The position numbers and the translations under genes were made by a program. This document shows positions 1 through 11,071 of a DNA stretch of 64,000 bases, piece after piece. The notes beneath the pieces were generated by a model that did no database searches, had not been told where the DNA came from, and saw nothing but the letters and a program-made list of their open reading frames with translations. Numbering within the stretch: position 1 is the stretch's first letter; each line of letters starts with the position of its first letter. This DNA is from Carposina sasakii (taxonomy: Eukaryota > Arthropoda > Insecta > Lepidoptera > Carposinidae), in assembly GCA_014607495.2 (NCBI GenBank), contig CP053152.1, positions 11,453,899 to 11,517,898 on the forward strand, in the 5' to 3' direction.

Positions 1-769
1 AGTTGGCAATCCCTGCGTCAGCTGAGTGTGTGTTATAGACATTGCTATCGTTATATCATTAATCGCTAACTCATACTTCAATCACACTCAACCAAATACC
101 TACCTACTGTATTAATTATTCCCTACCTATTGTTGAGTAAATGTTCGTTTGTTATACAAATGAACTTGTTCCAAAAATAATATCAATTATATATATATAA
201 AATCAATTGCTATTCGTTAGTCTCGGGAACGACTGGACAGATTTGGCTAATTTTAGTCTTCAAATGTTCGTGGAAGTCCAGGGAAGGTTTAAACGGTGAT
301 AAAATAGGGAAAAATTGCGAGGTAAATACATATGTAGGTACCGTAGCGAGGGCGGGCCACTAGTTTTAATATACAATTATAATCGGTTAATTTAAATACA
401 TCAATAACCACGCAAGTCTAGGTAGCTGCCATTATAAACAACATTTGTTCTATGAGTTTTGAAAATTTGACATGTTTTACTTTCATACAAAAATAAATAT
501 CAATTTAATATTACTTCTGAATGTTCTTAAGTCTGTGCATAACACAGGTGAGCGCGCAACCACGCGCGTCAACCTTCTACGAATGGAACATAGACTTATA
601 AATGTCATGACAGTACAATAAAAGCTTAGAAAATCATTTTTAATTAATGTATTGAGTTTTGATAAAACTCGTAGAACAAATGTTATTGTTTATGAATTTA
701 GCTATCTAGTCCTGCGAGGTTATTGATGTTTTTAAATTAACCCTGTATAAATACAATCAAGAGAGGAAA
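1..769. other. AT-rich non-coding DNA
   Basis: No open frame, repeat copy or RNA gene recognised. It is AT-rich with short AT runs (for example near 190-200). Confidence 0.5.
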
Positions 770-900
770 AGAGGAAAGCATCTACGAGATGGGTAGATGA
801 GATTGTCAGGACAGCAGGCAATACCTGGACTAGAATAGCGGAAGACAGAGTTTAATGGAGGGGATTGGAGAAGACGGCACACAGACTAATAATTCATATT
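770..900 (+). mobile_element. LINE reverse-transcriptase C-terminus, decayed
   Basis: The plus strand reads RKASTRWVDEIVRTAGNTW, then TRIAEDRV, an in-frame TAA, and WRGLEKTA. The pattern RW-D-I...AG-TW-R-A-DR-W--LE is typical of the last residues of lepidopteran non-LTR reverse transcriptases (family knowledge). The 62.1-kb fragment ends in a related but different way. The TAA replaces a residue before the conserved W, so this is a dead fragment. No 3' tail or target duplication is visible. Confidence 0.65.
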
Positions 901-1139
901 TTTTAAGCGATTTCTAAACTAAAATAATTACGTAATTTTATCAGCATGCAATAACTTCACAATACCTAATAATATATTCTATAGTCAATGTACCAAATTC
1001 AAATAAACCTTAAAATGTTCTCGCACTGCAATTTCTAACAGCATGCAAATCAATTGTATCCTTATTGAAATTTACAAAAAAAAAAAAAAAAACTATCTAT
1101 GAAATGTGTAATTAATGGTAATTGTTGATGTCTGAATAA
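901..1139. other. AT-rich spacer with poly-A run
   Basis: Nothing recognised except a run of about 16 A near 1075-1091, which could be the tail of an old retrotransposed copy. Confidence 0.35.
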
Positions 1140-1823
1140 AAGGCTTTTATTATATCTCTGTTTAAATTCTCGGGACTACAGAGTCCCGGTCCTTTGAGAG
1201 GCGTGCATCGGGCCGTGGCCAAGATGTAGAGGCCCTTTTTAGAGAACTTTAATATGGTTTGGGATACACATGGCGGATACCATCGCCGACCGCACAATAT
1301 GATACACCCGGTGATGGTCCCCGCCATGTGCAAAACTATGGGAGTGCAGATCTATGTCATGCGATGGAAACAAAGGTGGGCTATGAGGCTGAATATTGGG
1401 TGGGGTTAAGTAACTGGGCTATTGAAGGAGACTAATGGACGCCTGCCATTACAACCAAGTCTCATAATTGTTAGGTGGCAGGTGGTGACTCGCCGACTCA
1501 TTTCATGGGCCCCCTGAAACGGCCGCACGCACGAAGCGACAAAGGGGGCAACATTTGGTGAGCGTCTAGGGTGGAGGGGTGCCCCTGGACTTTAAACCGA
1601 AGCCAACTCGCCACTTACGGACGGGCACGACCACCCTCGAGCTGTCATAGCTCTCGCGACTCCACTCTGCCTGGCCGGCGAAGGCAAGGCAGAGGTGGGA
1701 GAACTGTTCCTCGTCAGACCTCACTCCGGCGCCGGAGAAGACGAACAGGGCCTTTCCCCGGGAGCACGTCAGGTCCGTGGGAACGCTACCTCCCAACAGC
1801 TCGCCACAAGCTGCCCTGCGGGC

Positions 1824-1855
<32 letters not shown>

Positions 1856-1857
1856 AC
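1140..1857 (+). mobile_element. GC-rich block ending in (ATT)n, probable LINE 3' end
   Basis: About 680 bp of unusually GC-rich sequence ends in roughly ten ATT units at 1824-1854. A GC-rich body followed by a simple-sequence tail is what the 3' end of a non-LTR retrotransposon looks like. Overlapping open frames on both strands (1571-2002 plus, 1566-1796 minus) begin at non-ATG codons, and the first runs through the ATT tail, so I do not call them genes. A similar GC-rich block followed by ATT repeats lies at 55591-55850. The clade is not determined. Confidence 0.45.
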
Positions 1858-2221
1858 AAATATTAAACCGAAGTACCAGGCGCTCATAAGTCACCAGACA
1901 CTGTATAATCCATGTCAGAAACTACATCAAAGATGGCTGGCGAATATTCAAAGGGGCTCGGACGTGGAGATCCACACCTCGCCCATCATCCTAATTGATT
2001 GAAATTTATTCTTTACTATATATTTCGATCTATGTAGGTATAAGTTTATCGATACCTCGTGTTTTGGGCGATCTCATAAAGACAGCGCCGTATTTAGATT
2101 TGTCGTGCTATTTTTACGTTTAGGAGTACTTACGAGTATCTATTCTTATTACGGCGTGATGCTTATATGGGTAAAACTAGCCGACGCATAAATTATGTTC
2201 ATCAAATTTTATTACAGATCT
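1858..2221. other. Unannotated spacer
   Basis: No family, coding region or RNA gene recognised. Confidence 0.4.
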
Positions 2222-2523
2222 AGGGGGCAATTCCTGAAAATTTTTGAGCCGAAACGCAACCACTAACTAACCGTTAACGAAATGCGGTGCGAAGCAATAT
2301 ATACTTACCACTTGAGTAATAAGGTATATTTTAGCACGCATCAGTCGCGAGTATGACAATAAAAACAAACATCTGTCTCGTGCTGAAATGTGTCTAATTA
2401 CGTCACCATAAAGTAATTATTGCTTTATAAAATTATTAATTAATTATTGCTTTGTTCTGAGCGTTTACAACGGTTCCGTTTCAGCATCGTTCTAACTCGA
2501 GTCTTTTCAATAATTGGCCCCCT
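2222..2523. mobile_element. Foldback/MITE-like element, about 302 bp
   Basis: The ends are imperfect inverted repeats: left AGGGGGCAATTCCTGAAAA, right end reading inward AGGGGCCAATTATTGAAAA. No coding capacity. Its length matches the element at 51650-51951, which also has G-run/C-run ends, but the internal sequence is not obviously shared. No target duplication is certain. Confidence 0.5.
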
Positions 2524-3391
2524 GATATAAATATAAAGACTTCAATAAATTTTATTTATTCATATTTAATAGATATATTGGATGAGAATGTATTTAGAGA
2601 AATTAAGAATAGAACCAATCCGTAAATTCTTAAAATAAGATTTATCAAACAAAAACATCAAACACCTTATCAGCTTTCGAATCTCAAATTCATTTGTTCC
2701 CTTGATTATTGGAGTAATAGAATCCGCCCCTGTTTCTTATGCAGATGAAAGGCTTCCAAATAATTGATTACACTACGATCCAGATATGAAGTCCCATACC
2801 ATCGGCGCTAGTGTCTCTATAAATCTTACACTATTTGATTTATCTCATTCAGTTCCATTAAAACCCGAGGGACTTTACAATTGGGATGGGCAGCTTTTCT
2901 TAGACACCACAAGGTCGGCTAGAACATTCGGCCTTTATGTTATTCAAATTGGTACAAACTGCTGGATTGGTAATAGGTGCAGTGGAGAGACATTACCATG
3001 ATTATACTGTAAGACGACCATTTGTGAACTTTCAATTCACTGGAGAATAGAATTTTGTAGCATTTGGGTAGGTACTTAATTTAGTCTCGAAGTGAATATA
3101 GTCTTATTGTTATTTATATCCATTTTTGGTTCTTCAAGTGTCATATTAATATGTATAGTTTTAATTTGAAAAATACATGAAATATTATGTACATGGCTGG
3201 GTGTATTTTTCAATCTTTGGATTATATTGTTAGTTACTGTTTTACTGCAATTCATACTACGAGTTTCGTAGTATACTACGGTTTTCGTAGTAAGTACTTC
3301 TTCGATAACTTGCTACGTAAAATTTGATTAAAGGCGTCATCTTTAAAATTGCAACACACGAAATTTAAATAAAGGACTTAAAATATAGTTA
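2524..3391. other. Unannotated spacer with a 71-codon ORF
   Basis: An ATG-initiated frame at 2786-3001 encodes 71 residues beginning MKSHTIGASVSINLTLFDLS. An in-frame TGA lies at 2765-2767. I recognise no domain, and ORFs of this length are expected by chance in 64 kb, so it is not called a gene. Two adjacent small palindromes lie at 3255-3292. Confidence 0.3.
3255..3292. repeat. Two adjacent 19-nt palindromes
   Basis: Two head-to-tail 19-nt units, TACTACGAGTTTCGTAGTA and TACTACGGTTTTCGTAGTA. Each is an 8-bp stem with a 3-nt loop; the second has one G/T pair. Function unknown. Confidence 0.7.
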
Positions 3392-3764
3392 TACAGGGTG
3401 TTTGACAGCCAGGCAAATATTGATACCATGACTTCAGACCATGATTCGGCGGAAAACACTGAAAAATTTCGCAGGAAAATTCCAACATTTTTTCATATTA
3501 TTAGGCCTTAGATAATGACAGAAAGTTGCCTTCAAAAAAGTTCAAATAACTGATCAAGCCTAATGGAGAGTCACAAGTGAACTAAAAAACAGCAATGTGT
3601 CACACGAGAACCAATAAACCCATTTAATTAGTCAGAAGATCGCCCGATACAATTGGCGCGGAGAGCTAAAATTACTGATAATCAAATCAAAAATACATTT
3701 CCTGCGAGTTATAACACTGATATATAACTGAACACAATGGTACTTGTTCAGCATTTCAGTATTT
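3392..3764 (+). mobile_element. TACAGGGTG-type DNA element, right end missing
   Basis: Begins TACAGGGTGTTTGACAGCC and is homologous along its length to 53108-53580, which keeps both ends. This copy loses homology after TTCAGCATTTCAGTATTT, just where the other copy enters its right inverted repeat. It also lacks an internal segment of the other copy after the first 100 bp. Non-coding, non-autonomous. Confidence 0.75.
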
Positions 3765-4564
3765 ATATTGGTAATATTGTATACATACAATAATAGTCAC
3801 TGTCGCTACAAGGAAGCATTATCTAACGTATACCCCAAAACCATTAAATTCCATATTTCGCTACAAATCTAAGGTAGTTATTATTCATAATAATCTCGGC
3901 TGTAAACTTAGGAACGTCCCAAATAAATCACAGGATAGCTTCCAACGGGTTCTTATTATCCATTGTTATGGTAGTAATTAATCCAGACTATGGCTATTAC
4001 CGTGGGTTCGGTCGCAATATTGATATAATAAATTTAGTCTCAACCGTCGTTTCACCATAGTCCTTGGACCTGTGCCGCGGTGGCGCTAGTTGTCCAGTGT
4101 GTGGCTATATAATCTGCTCAATTACATACAAAAAATGTTGGTTACAATATCATCCACGGCATCTATTCTAAGAAACATACCTACGCCAAGATCATTGGGT
4201 ACCTAAGTTAAGGTAAATATCTTAAAAATTATAGGATATATTATTACGATATTATATTTTGGGATTGGATCTCTATCGTTTTGATTTTCTATGTGATGTA
4301 CCGTCAGTTTTAGTGTTAGTTTTCTTTGTGCGAAAATTAATTTCTGAAAACATTACTCGCCTAGAAAAAAATATTCAGATATTTACAAAAATCACATATA
4401 TTTTAAAACAGTGTTTTGTTGTAAGTAGTTTAAAACTGAATTCTATATCGAAAGATTATAAATAGTATTACTCTAGAACTAGCCCCCACGGCTTCGTCCA
4501 GAATACACGTAATATGATATAACATCGGCAGTCTACTGCGTGATACGAGTATATATATTTGTAG
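3765..4564. other. AT-rich spacer
   Basis: Nothing recognised. A short open frame at 4259-4465 starts at a non-ATG codon and has AT-driven composition. Confidence 0.4.
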
Positions 4565-4650
4565 TAGTCTACAACGTGTTCCACTACTGGACAAAGTCCT
4601 CCCCGATTCGAGTCCTCTCTACCTACAACTTGCCCAGGTCTTCCCTCCAT
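4565..4650 (-). mobile_element. Degenerate LINE C-terminal fragment
   Basis: The minus strand reads approximately GEDFVQ-stop-WNTL, a decayed match to the GEAYVQQWTAIG ending seen in the better copies at 12.9 and 62.1 kb. Short and weak. Confidence 0.35.
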
Positions 4651-6454
4651 CTTACCCTACCATTATTTGATTGTCCCATTTCCCTCTGATTGAAAAGTAA
4701 CTAAACAAAAATAAACTTAATAACATAAACTAACCCTCACATGCTTGTCCGCCATCAAATCTTGTAGCTAAAGCGAGCAAATCGCCATAAAACTTGCAAG
4801 ACATTCCGTCGGAAGATGGTGAATTCCTCGGTCACTGTCATGAAGCAGAAATGGAAGGGAGCTGTTGTAGTGAATGACCACCAATATAGGCAATATCTCT
4901 GCTGACTCTGGAAGCTGACGACTTATGATTGCGTTTTCAGACAGTTGAGCACCTAGCAGGCAATACGTTAATATGCTATTCAACAAACATCAATATTTCG
5001 CCATAATCCGTGACATCATCAGGATTATTAACTAAGAACTAGTCACGTGGTAGCGTGATAAGCCAGGTTCAAGTAGACAGAACTGCAGCACCGTGTGTAA
5101 TTTCACGAACCATTTAGAGCCACTTTTGACTCCCTTATAACTCAAAAACTATTTCACGGAATCATGTGAACTTTAGATAATGACTACGTCAACGATTAAT
5201 AATATAATGTACTACCTATAGGTTGGTTACCTCCACTTTGTGTTTACTCCATACTCCGTCTCCGGAATGCCGTCCAGTAAATGCAGTGGTGCCTTAAGGG
5301 GTCCTAGGACCCGAGTATAAAGGGGTTTAGGGTCCGGCCACATTACAGGCGCTAATTGTCGTAAACAGATGCCGCGCGCTCCAAGACTGGACACGCGTGG
5401 AGGCTTGTGTGCGATTAAATCGCTTGTGAAGCGTTTAGGAGGCAGATGGGGTTTAATATAAGGTTTTGGGCGTAGACCTATGATTATGGGTACTTTAATT
5501 TTGATAAATAAAACTTATTTTAAGAGCTACATTAATTTCAGATAATAGAATCTTTACTTAGTAAAGTTACACAATCATTCTATTCAAATATTTTTAATAA
5601 ATTATATAAATATACAAAACTAAATTGTATACCAGTGTCATAGAGAACTTATTCCTCTATGCCAGTATTGAAAGCTAATGACTGTGAAGTATGAAATGGT
5701 ATCCGAGGTGAAACTCTTCATTTACGTGACGCAGCTAGGTCGTAGCGTATTGACGTTGTTGTCACTTTTATCATATAAACTCTATCGAGTTCGAAATGAA
5801 ATTTGAATCACCTTACCCATAACTTGTTAGTCAGAAAAAATCTAAATACATAATCCAAAAGATTCCTAACACAGTTAATATCTTTCCCCAGATTTATTTC
5901 TTAATCTCCTATCTCAAACACCATAACACAAACCGTGTAAACGGAGGTTGCCCTCAAGGTCCATTATGGGGACCAGATTAAACATGTTGAAGTTCGTAAT
6001 GCCCCTAAAAGGGAATAGTAGGCGATGGTTTATAATATGGTTATCGTTGTCCGGCTCAGATTAAGAGGTGCTTTCGGAAACAGGGATGTGAACGCTAATG
6101 GAATGAGGGAGTTTTGACTACAGCTGAGGATTTTATTGTATACCGACAGAGGTTCTATTAAACTAAACTATTTCAGATAACTTATTAACTGTTTATAAAA
6201 TAGTTGTTGTCATAATTCCCGCATTTCCTTGGAGTTCACAGTCCTGCAATTCTATCAGAAAGAATAGAAAAAAAAATTTTTTTTGAAGATGTATCCGAAC
6301 ATTTCCATAAGTAACACCAATTTGTTATGCAAAGTTATGTAAAGCATGTCATTGTAGCTATAATGGGTACTAATTTCTTTATATAAATGCTCCTTTATTT
6401 TTTACATGCGTTAGCAATTCAAAACTCAATAAATATATTTAAAACTATTATAAA
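4651..6454. promoter_or_regulatory. Unique spacer with a GC-richer island near 5240-5470
   Basis: No coding frame or repeat recognised. Around 5240-5470 the sequence becomes GC-richer and non-repetitive, with the palindrome GGGTCCTAGGACCC near 5308-5321 and GCGCTAATTG near 5350. This could be a conserved non-coding element, judged on composition only. Confidence 0.2.
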
Positions 6455-6802
6455 CTAGTGGACGCCCGCGACTACGTCCGCGTGGACTACAGAAAAAAGA
6501 GAATGTCGAAATCATCTGGGAGTAAAAAAACATTTTCCCGCGATAAAAAGCCTATATGTTAAGTGGGACCTGTCACAATATATTGCTGAAAACTGCAACG
6601 AAATCGGTTCAGCCATTTCTAAGATTAGCGTGCACAAACGCACAGACCAACAGACAAACCGACAAACAGACAAATAGACATAAAATCCAAAAATCATTTT
6701 TTGAGTACTATTGCGTAGATAAAGATCTCCTGTAATATTTTTTCTCATAAATCTTCCATGTCCAGACAGCGATCCGTTACATTTTTATTATATGTATATA
6801 GA
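6455..6802 (-). mobile_element. Helitron-like non-autonomous element
   Basis: Read on the minus strand it starts TCTATATACATAATAAAAATG and ends GTCCACTAG. It lies exactly between A and T, with TC at the 5' end and CTAG at the 3' end, as Helitrons do. A GC-rich stem-forming stretch (GCGGACG..GTCGCGGGC type) sits just before CTAG. No coding capacity. Closely related copies: 12330-12652 and 21011-21321. Confidence 0.8.
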
Positions 6803-7685
6803 TAGAGGAAAACATACACACTCTATAGAATAATAACGAGGTGTGAACTCAAGTGTGGTTTGTTTCATAAAATGTAAATTTGGCTATTGTTTCTTCCAGG
6901 GGTCAACGGAACCAAATCAAACACATAACTCCTTTGAGAGCGATCAACTGCACGGGCCCGACCGCAGACCGTGTATTTTCTAGCTTCCTTATTTGAATTG
7001 GGAATGGAACCAGAGCTGCTCTTTGGTTCATGCAAATATTCGAATCGAATTCGTTCGAAAAGTTTTACGTAGTTCTGGTAAAAAGCGTACTTGGTTGGTA
7101 GGTACGTTATTTAAAATTGTGTTCTAGAATAAATTATTTTTTGTCGGTAAGGTCTATCCATGGACTTTTGCACTATCATAACATTCTAAACCCATCACCA
7201 AGTCTTTTACTGTCAAAAAAGCAAGATACCAAAATCAAAATCAAGTATTAGGCATACAAGACAGTCTATAGGTACACCATTTTGCTAGAATTTCTGCATT
7301 TCAAATTATCATATATATACAATGCAGTAAACATCTCGTCCTATTATTTATGTAGATAAATAAGTTACAAGTCTAGCCCAAACATTGAATATGTAGCAAA
7401 TCAGAATATTGAATCTGATATTCGCATGAAAATCTTGGGTCACATGTGCCGCCTTCGTTAGAAAACTTGCCAAGAGTGTGCGCGGCCTGGCGTGGGCGGA
7501 CTAACTCATTTCATTCATCGTACACTCTGCGACGGACCAGTTTTGATACTTGTATTATAAAGTTGAGAAAAACTGTTGTATTGAAGAATATTATTCATGT
7601 AAGTGCAATTAGATCTATTAGATACCATTTTATGGTGTAACAATTAGGCAATGAAAGAAAAAACTTTGTATAGTTTTATTTTGAA
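6803..7685. other. Spacer with a possible terminal exon and a GC-richer patch
   Basis: Contains the candidate exon at 6900-6983 and a GC-richer unique patch at about 7440-7550. The rest is AT-rich and unrecognised. Confidence 0.3.
6900..6983 (+). CDS. Candidate terminal exon (27 codons)
   Basis: A strong-looking 3' splice site (TTGTTTCTTCCAG) precedes a frame reading GSTEPNQTHNSFESDQLHGP then DRRPCIF and TAG. The sequence is unlike the flanking AT-rich DNA. A second frame from the same acceptor is also open for about 31 codons, which weakens the coding case. No upstream exon was found and the product is unknown. It could equally be a regulatory island with a fortuitous acceptor. Confidence 0.2.
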   Translation, partial: GSTEPNQTHNSFESDQLHGPDRRPCIF

Positions 7686-7906
7686 CTAGTGGACGCCCGC
7701 GACTTCTTCCACGTGAAAATGTCGAAATTATCCGGGACAACAATATTTTCCCGCGATAAAAGTAGCCTATGTGTTAATCCAGGGTGTCAGCTAACTCCAT
7801 ACCAAATTTTATCAAAATCGCTCCAGCCGTTTTTACGTGAAAGAGTAACAAACATTCATCCATCCCTCCATACTCACAAACTTTCACGTTTATAATATTA
7901 GTAAGA
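7686..7906 (-). mobile_element. Helitron-like non-autonomous element, short form
   Basis: Minus strand: starts TCTTACTAATATTATAAACG, ends GTCCACTAG, flanked by A and T. It shares the GC-rich 3' end with the 6455 copy but has a different middle, including a region reading AAAAACGGCTGGAGCGATT on the minus strand. Confidence 0.75.
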
Positions 7907-8138
7907 TAAAATAATGACAATATTTGGTCATTTTCTGTAGTGTACGTGGCCAGAATTGCATATTTATCTTGTAGGTAATGTTAATGTAGAAAAAATTGAA
8001 GTATTGTAGAAAAATTATTGGGTTGATCGAATGAGAAAGAGATTTCCTTTTACCGATTTAAAAACCTAATAATTTGTCGGATTAGAAACCAATTTGGCAC
8101 ACACTTATTTACTACTTTTACAGTCTTAAACTCTCAAC
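7907..8138. other. AT-rich spacer upstream of the 8139 ORF
   Basis: The last 30 bases hold ACTACTTTTACAG, which could serve as a 3' splice site, and a TAA in frame with the ATG at 8139. Confidence 0.35.
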
Positions 8139-8498
8139 ATGCCTCAGTCGCGCTACACTTACAATCAGTCGCAATACAAGATGTCCGTGCGAGAGAGGGA
8201 CTCGAATATGACATATCTGGGAGCCGTCACCGCCGCAACGCTGCTAGAACTTGGTCTGCGGCCAGCGCAGATGTGTACTGAGCACGAACGTCCAAAGTTT
8301 CGCTCAGGGAAACCGCCCGAAGCGCCTATGTTGATGTGAGCCACAATTACTGGGACCATCGGGACATGGCTATTTACTTATGTTGGTAGTGCTGCCGGCG
8401 GTTTGGGACTCTTTCTCGGGTTTATTGCTGGCGTAGGTGGTATTATTTTGCTAGGTTCTGATTTAAGCTTAGGACTAATTTTTATATCATCCATTTGA
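8139..8498 (+). pseudogene. 66-codon ORF with an in-frame TGA and a 52-codon hydrophobic extension
   Basis: ATG at 8139 in a good context (TCAACATGCC) opens a frame beginning MPQSRYTYNQSQYKMSVRER. It stops at TGA 8337-8339. The same frame continues for 52 codons to TGA 8496-8498, reading ATITGTIGTWLFTYVGSAAG then GLGLFLGFIAGVGGIILLG, which looks like one or two glycine-rich membrane segments. The part before the TGA is polar and basic and GC-richer than its surroundings. It could be a pseudogene with one premature stop, a short gene with stop readthrough, or chance. I recognise no family. An AATAAA lies near 8667. Confidence 0.35.
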
Positions 8499-9101
8499 CA
8501 AAATCGGCATATCATATATTATATTATAATTTTGTAGCCTGTAAAGCATAATCTTTTTTGTCGCCAAGATCCAACGTACAATCCGCATGCTATACCTATA
8601 ATAAAAGGTAGGTACTAACTAACTTTCTTCTTGAAAGCTAATCTTAAAGTGTAAAAAAACCTTCAAATAAACTGAAAAATCTCATATTTTCAATAACTAA
8701 GCGGACTACTGCATTCTTTATTATGCACCGCTCGGGTCCGCACTTTGACGCATTGAATTTCTGTCACGTCAGTACCCTGTTCAATTTTCAATGGCAAACA
8801 TTTGTCGGAAAGTTTTCGTCCCAAATCAAATTTAAAAATATGGATATTTTTATGTAGATACGACCCCTCGGACCGATGTGGGTGACAAGTGGGCATAGAA
8901 GTGTATTGCTGTAGGTGCCTTTGTGCGGAGGTGTGCCTATTCAGTATGAGTGGGCATATTGTATTGGGTTTTCCAATAATTTGGGCATGTCTTTTGGATT
9001 TCTTCGGATATTGAAAAAAAATAATTACCTTAATTTCCTGTTAATTTCTATTTTTTGGAGTAAATTATATTGATTTGATATCTTAGTATTTTCATGTTAT
9101 T
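8499..9101. other. Unannotated spacer
   Basis: Nothing recognised. A minus-strand frame at 8690-8896 has no recognisable domain. Confidence 0.4.
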
Positions 9102-9364
9102 CATTATGGGTGTGCCCACCACCGGGCCCTACACCCTCCACTGACCCTCAGATATGATAACTCATAACTGCGAAAACAGGCACTTGCACTAACTAGAATC
9201 GCCACGAGAAACCAGACCCGAGCACCTAGCATGCAAGACAATACATTGCACTATTCCGAAATCAAAAACTAGATAAATAATCTACATATGTTTCGCCAGC
9301 AACCGTGCCATTCATAATGAATGTTTGAACTTCCGAATTGTAACGCCTAATACAATTTCATTTA
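9102..9364 (+). repeat. Interspersed repeat Q, copy 1
   Basis: About 263 bp, more than 90% alike by eye to 18123-18386 at both ends. It begins CATTATGGGTGTGCCCACCA and ends AATACAATTTCATTTA. The section at about 9265-9314 differs from copy 2, where an inverted copy of the left end replaces it. No coding frame is credible; the class is unknown. Confidence 0.75.
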
Positions 9365-9720
9365 TTTTCATGTTAATTGCGGACAGCAAAAGGTTTTTAT
9401 TTTTCAGTGAGAATTTTATACTACCAGAACAACAATACGCGGGTAAATTATGGGCCGGCAAACGGCAGAAAAGTTTCTGTGAACGCCGAAGCCCTCCAAT
9501 AGGAAGGACCAATGATTCGAATTTATGCTTTATGCAGTGGAAAATGATAAATTTATGTGCGTCCAGTTCCTGTCTCCAGTTCGAAGGAGGATGTCTTGAT
9601 TTTTTACGGTTACTGTGGCACGTTTGCATAATTTATGTTGTCTATGTCTTTCAATTCCTGACAAAACAACCGAGAGTTTTGTCCCGTTCAATTGGTGCAG
9701 GCTGATCGATCTTTGTTGGA
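9365..9720. promoter_or_regulatory. Unique island with a TTTATG cluster
   Basis: Non-repetitive sequence with four TTTATG motifs within 116 bp (9522, 9529, 9552, 9632). TTTATG is the core bound by Caudal and posterior Hox proteins (established knowledge), so a developmental enhancer is possible. Open frames on both strands (9325-9705 plus, 9312-9629 minus) are mutual shadows, and at least the plus one starts at a non-ATG codon. Confidence 0.25.
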
Positions 9721-10540
9721 CTATTTTAGTTATTTTTTTTATAACCCTCGCTGTAAATATTTATGATTATTTACCAATTTATGTCATAGAATAATATGCA
9801 TACCTACCTAGAGTTAACTTATATATGGGGTGATTTTTTAGTATCTAAGCTGTACCTATATGACCATAAATTTTTACAGGAAGATTACCTTATAGGTTAT
9901 ATGGCTATGCTTAGCCTTATATATTAAATATAGGTACAATGAAGGTTCTTAGCTGGTTTTATTTTAATTTCAATATATTATTGAGGTTTCACATTTAATT
10001 CGTACGTGCTCGATCCGAAAAGCCTGTAGATGCTTAACTACGAGTAGTATAGTGTGAGTGCCACATTCATCATACATATTGCAGATATATATCGACATAT
10101 TACAGCATCTTTACAAAGAGTAACTATAAATTTGGAACCAACAAGACAGATGGCCCGCTAGATCACGTAGCAACCCTTCCCGGATAATATCTTTAAAAGT
10201 TCCCTTCGCCCACGCTTTCCCGAGAGAATTATTCCGGCAATGAGGGATATTCCTTATATTGTACTGTAAAACCTTTATTATATGACCTTGAGCTGTGTGC
10301 AAATTGAAATTATACTGTGGTTCTATATATGAAATATAAAATAAGAAAGATTTAAATATCTTTTATCTGTTCACATAATTTCTTCCTCTTAAGAAAGTTA
10401 ACGTAATTTATGTCTATTAAGAATAACGAAAAAAATATATTAAATGGTCTAACCAATGCAAATACGATAAGATATATAAAGTTTCGTTTTAATTGATATA
10501 CCTATCAGTCTACTCTTTATTTCCAAATAAATTTGCCAAT
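9721..10540. other. AT-rich spacer
   Basis: No repeat copy, coding frame or RNA gene recognised. Confidence 0.4.
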
Positions 10541-10930
10541 TGAGACGTAACTTGAAGATCTAGCTAGACGATAATTACTTCGACGAAAGTATATTTACCT
10601 CGTGGAGTTCTTAATTGTATTACAGATCTCATTTTGATCTCAAAGCGTTATTTCGGTTAAGTTCGGTCATTTTCGAGATCGACTTCGTAAATTAAATCCC
10701 CGAGAGAGCTCAAAGGAGCATCTCAATTCGTTTACAAGTATTTAATTCCAGTGAAAAGATTATACACCGCCGGAGAGAGATGATTGATTTAATTATTAGC
10801 CTCCTAAGACGTGTCCTTTCGCACAATTAAGGCTCATTACTAAAACATCGCTTTATACTGACTAATTACTTAATAGAAGTAACGAGTTATTTCCATTTCA
10901 AAGTTCGGGATAAGGGAGATTCTATGCAGA
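10541..10930. promoter_or_regulatory. Unique TAAT-rich island
   Basis: Balanced-composition, non-repetitive DNA with several homeodomain-type cores (ATAATTAC near 10570, TTTAATTATTAG near 10787, CTAATTACTTAAT near 10861). No open frame. Possible conserved non-coding element, on motif and composition grounds only. Confidence 0.2.
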
Positions 10931-11022
10931 CGCCTTCTACGTCGATGAACGCGTAAATTAAGTGAGGCATCAATACTGTTGATGAGCCACTGTTTTTATA
11001 TGAATGTCTTATAATTGTCAAT

Positions 11023-11071
11023 GATATAAGCAATTGTAGATAATTAATGTTTATCTACAATTGCTTATATC
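11023..11071. repeat. Perfect 21-bp hairpin with 7-nt loop
   Basis: Arms 11023-11043 and 11051-11071 are exact reverse complements (left arm starts GATATAAGCAATTGTAGATA), with loop TTAATGT. Pairing stops sharply outside the arms. No sister copy was seen in the window. Confidence 0.85.

Noticed and set aside
1571..2002. 143-codon plus-strand frame
   Set aside because: Starts at GTG, overlaps a minus-strand frame, and runs through the ATT microsatellite as a string of isoleucines; it lies in retroelement-like sequence.
9325..9705. 126-codon plus frame and 105-codon minus frame
   Set aside because: They overlap each other, the plus frame begins at a non-ATG codon in the end of a repeat, and neither has a recognisable domain.
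11023..11071. Bacterial-type terminator or microRNA gene
   Set aside because: No T-run and a eukaryotic context rule out the first; the stem is only 21 bp and perfect, unlike a normal animal microRNA precursor.
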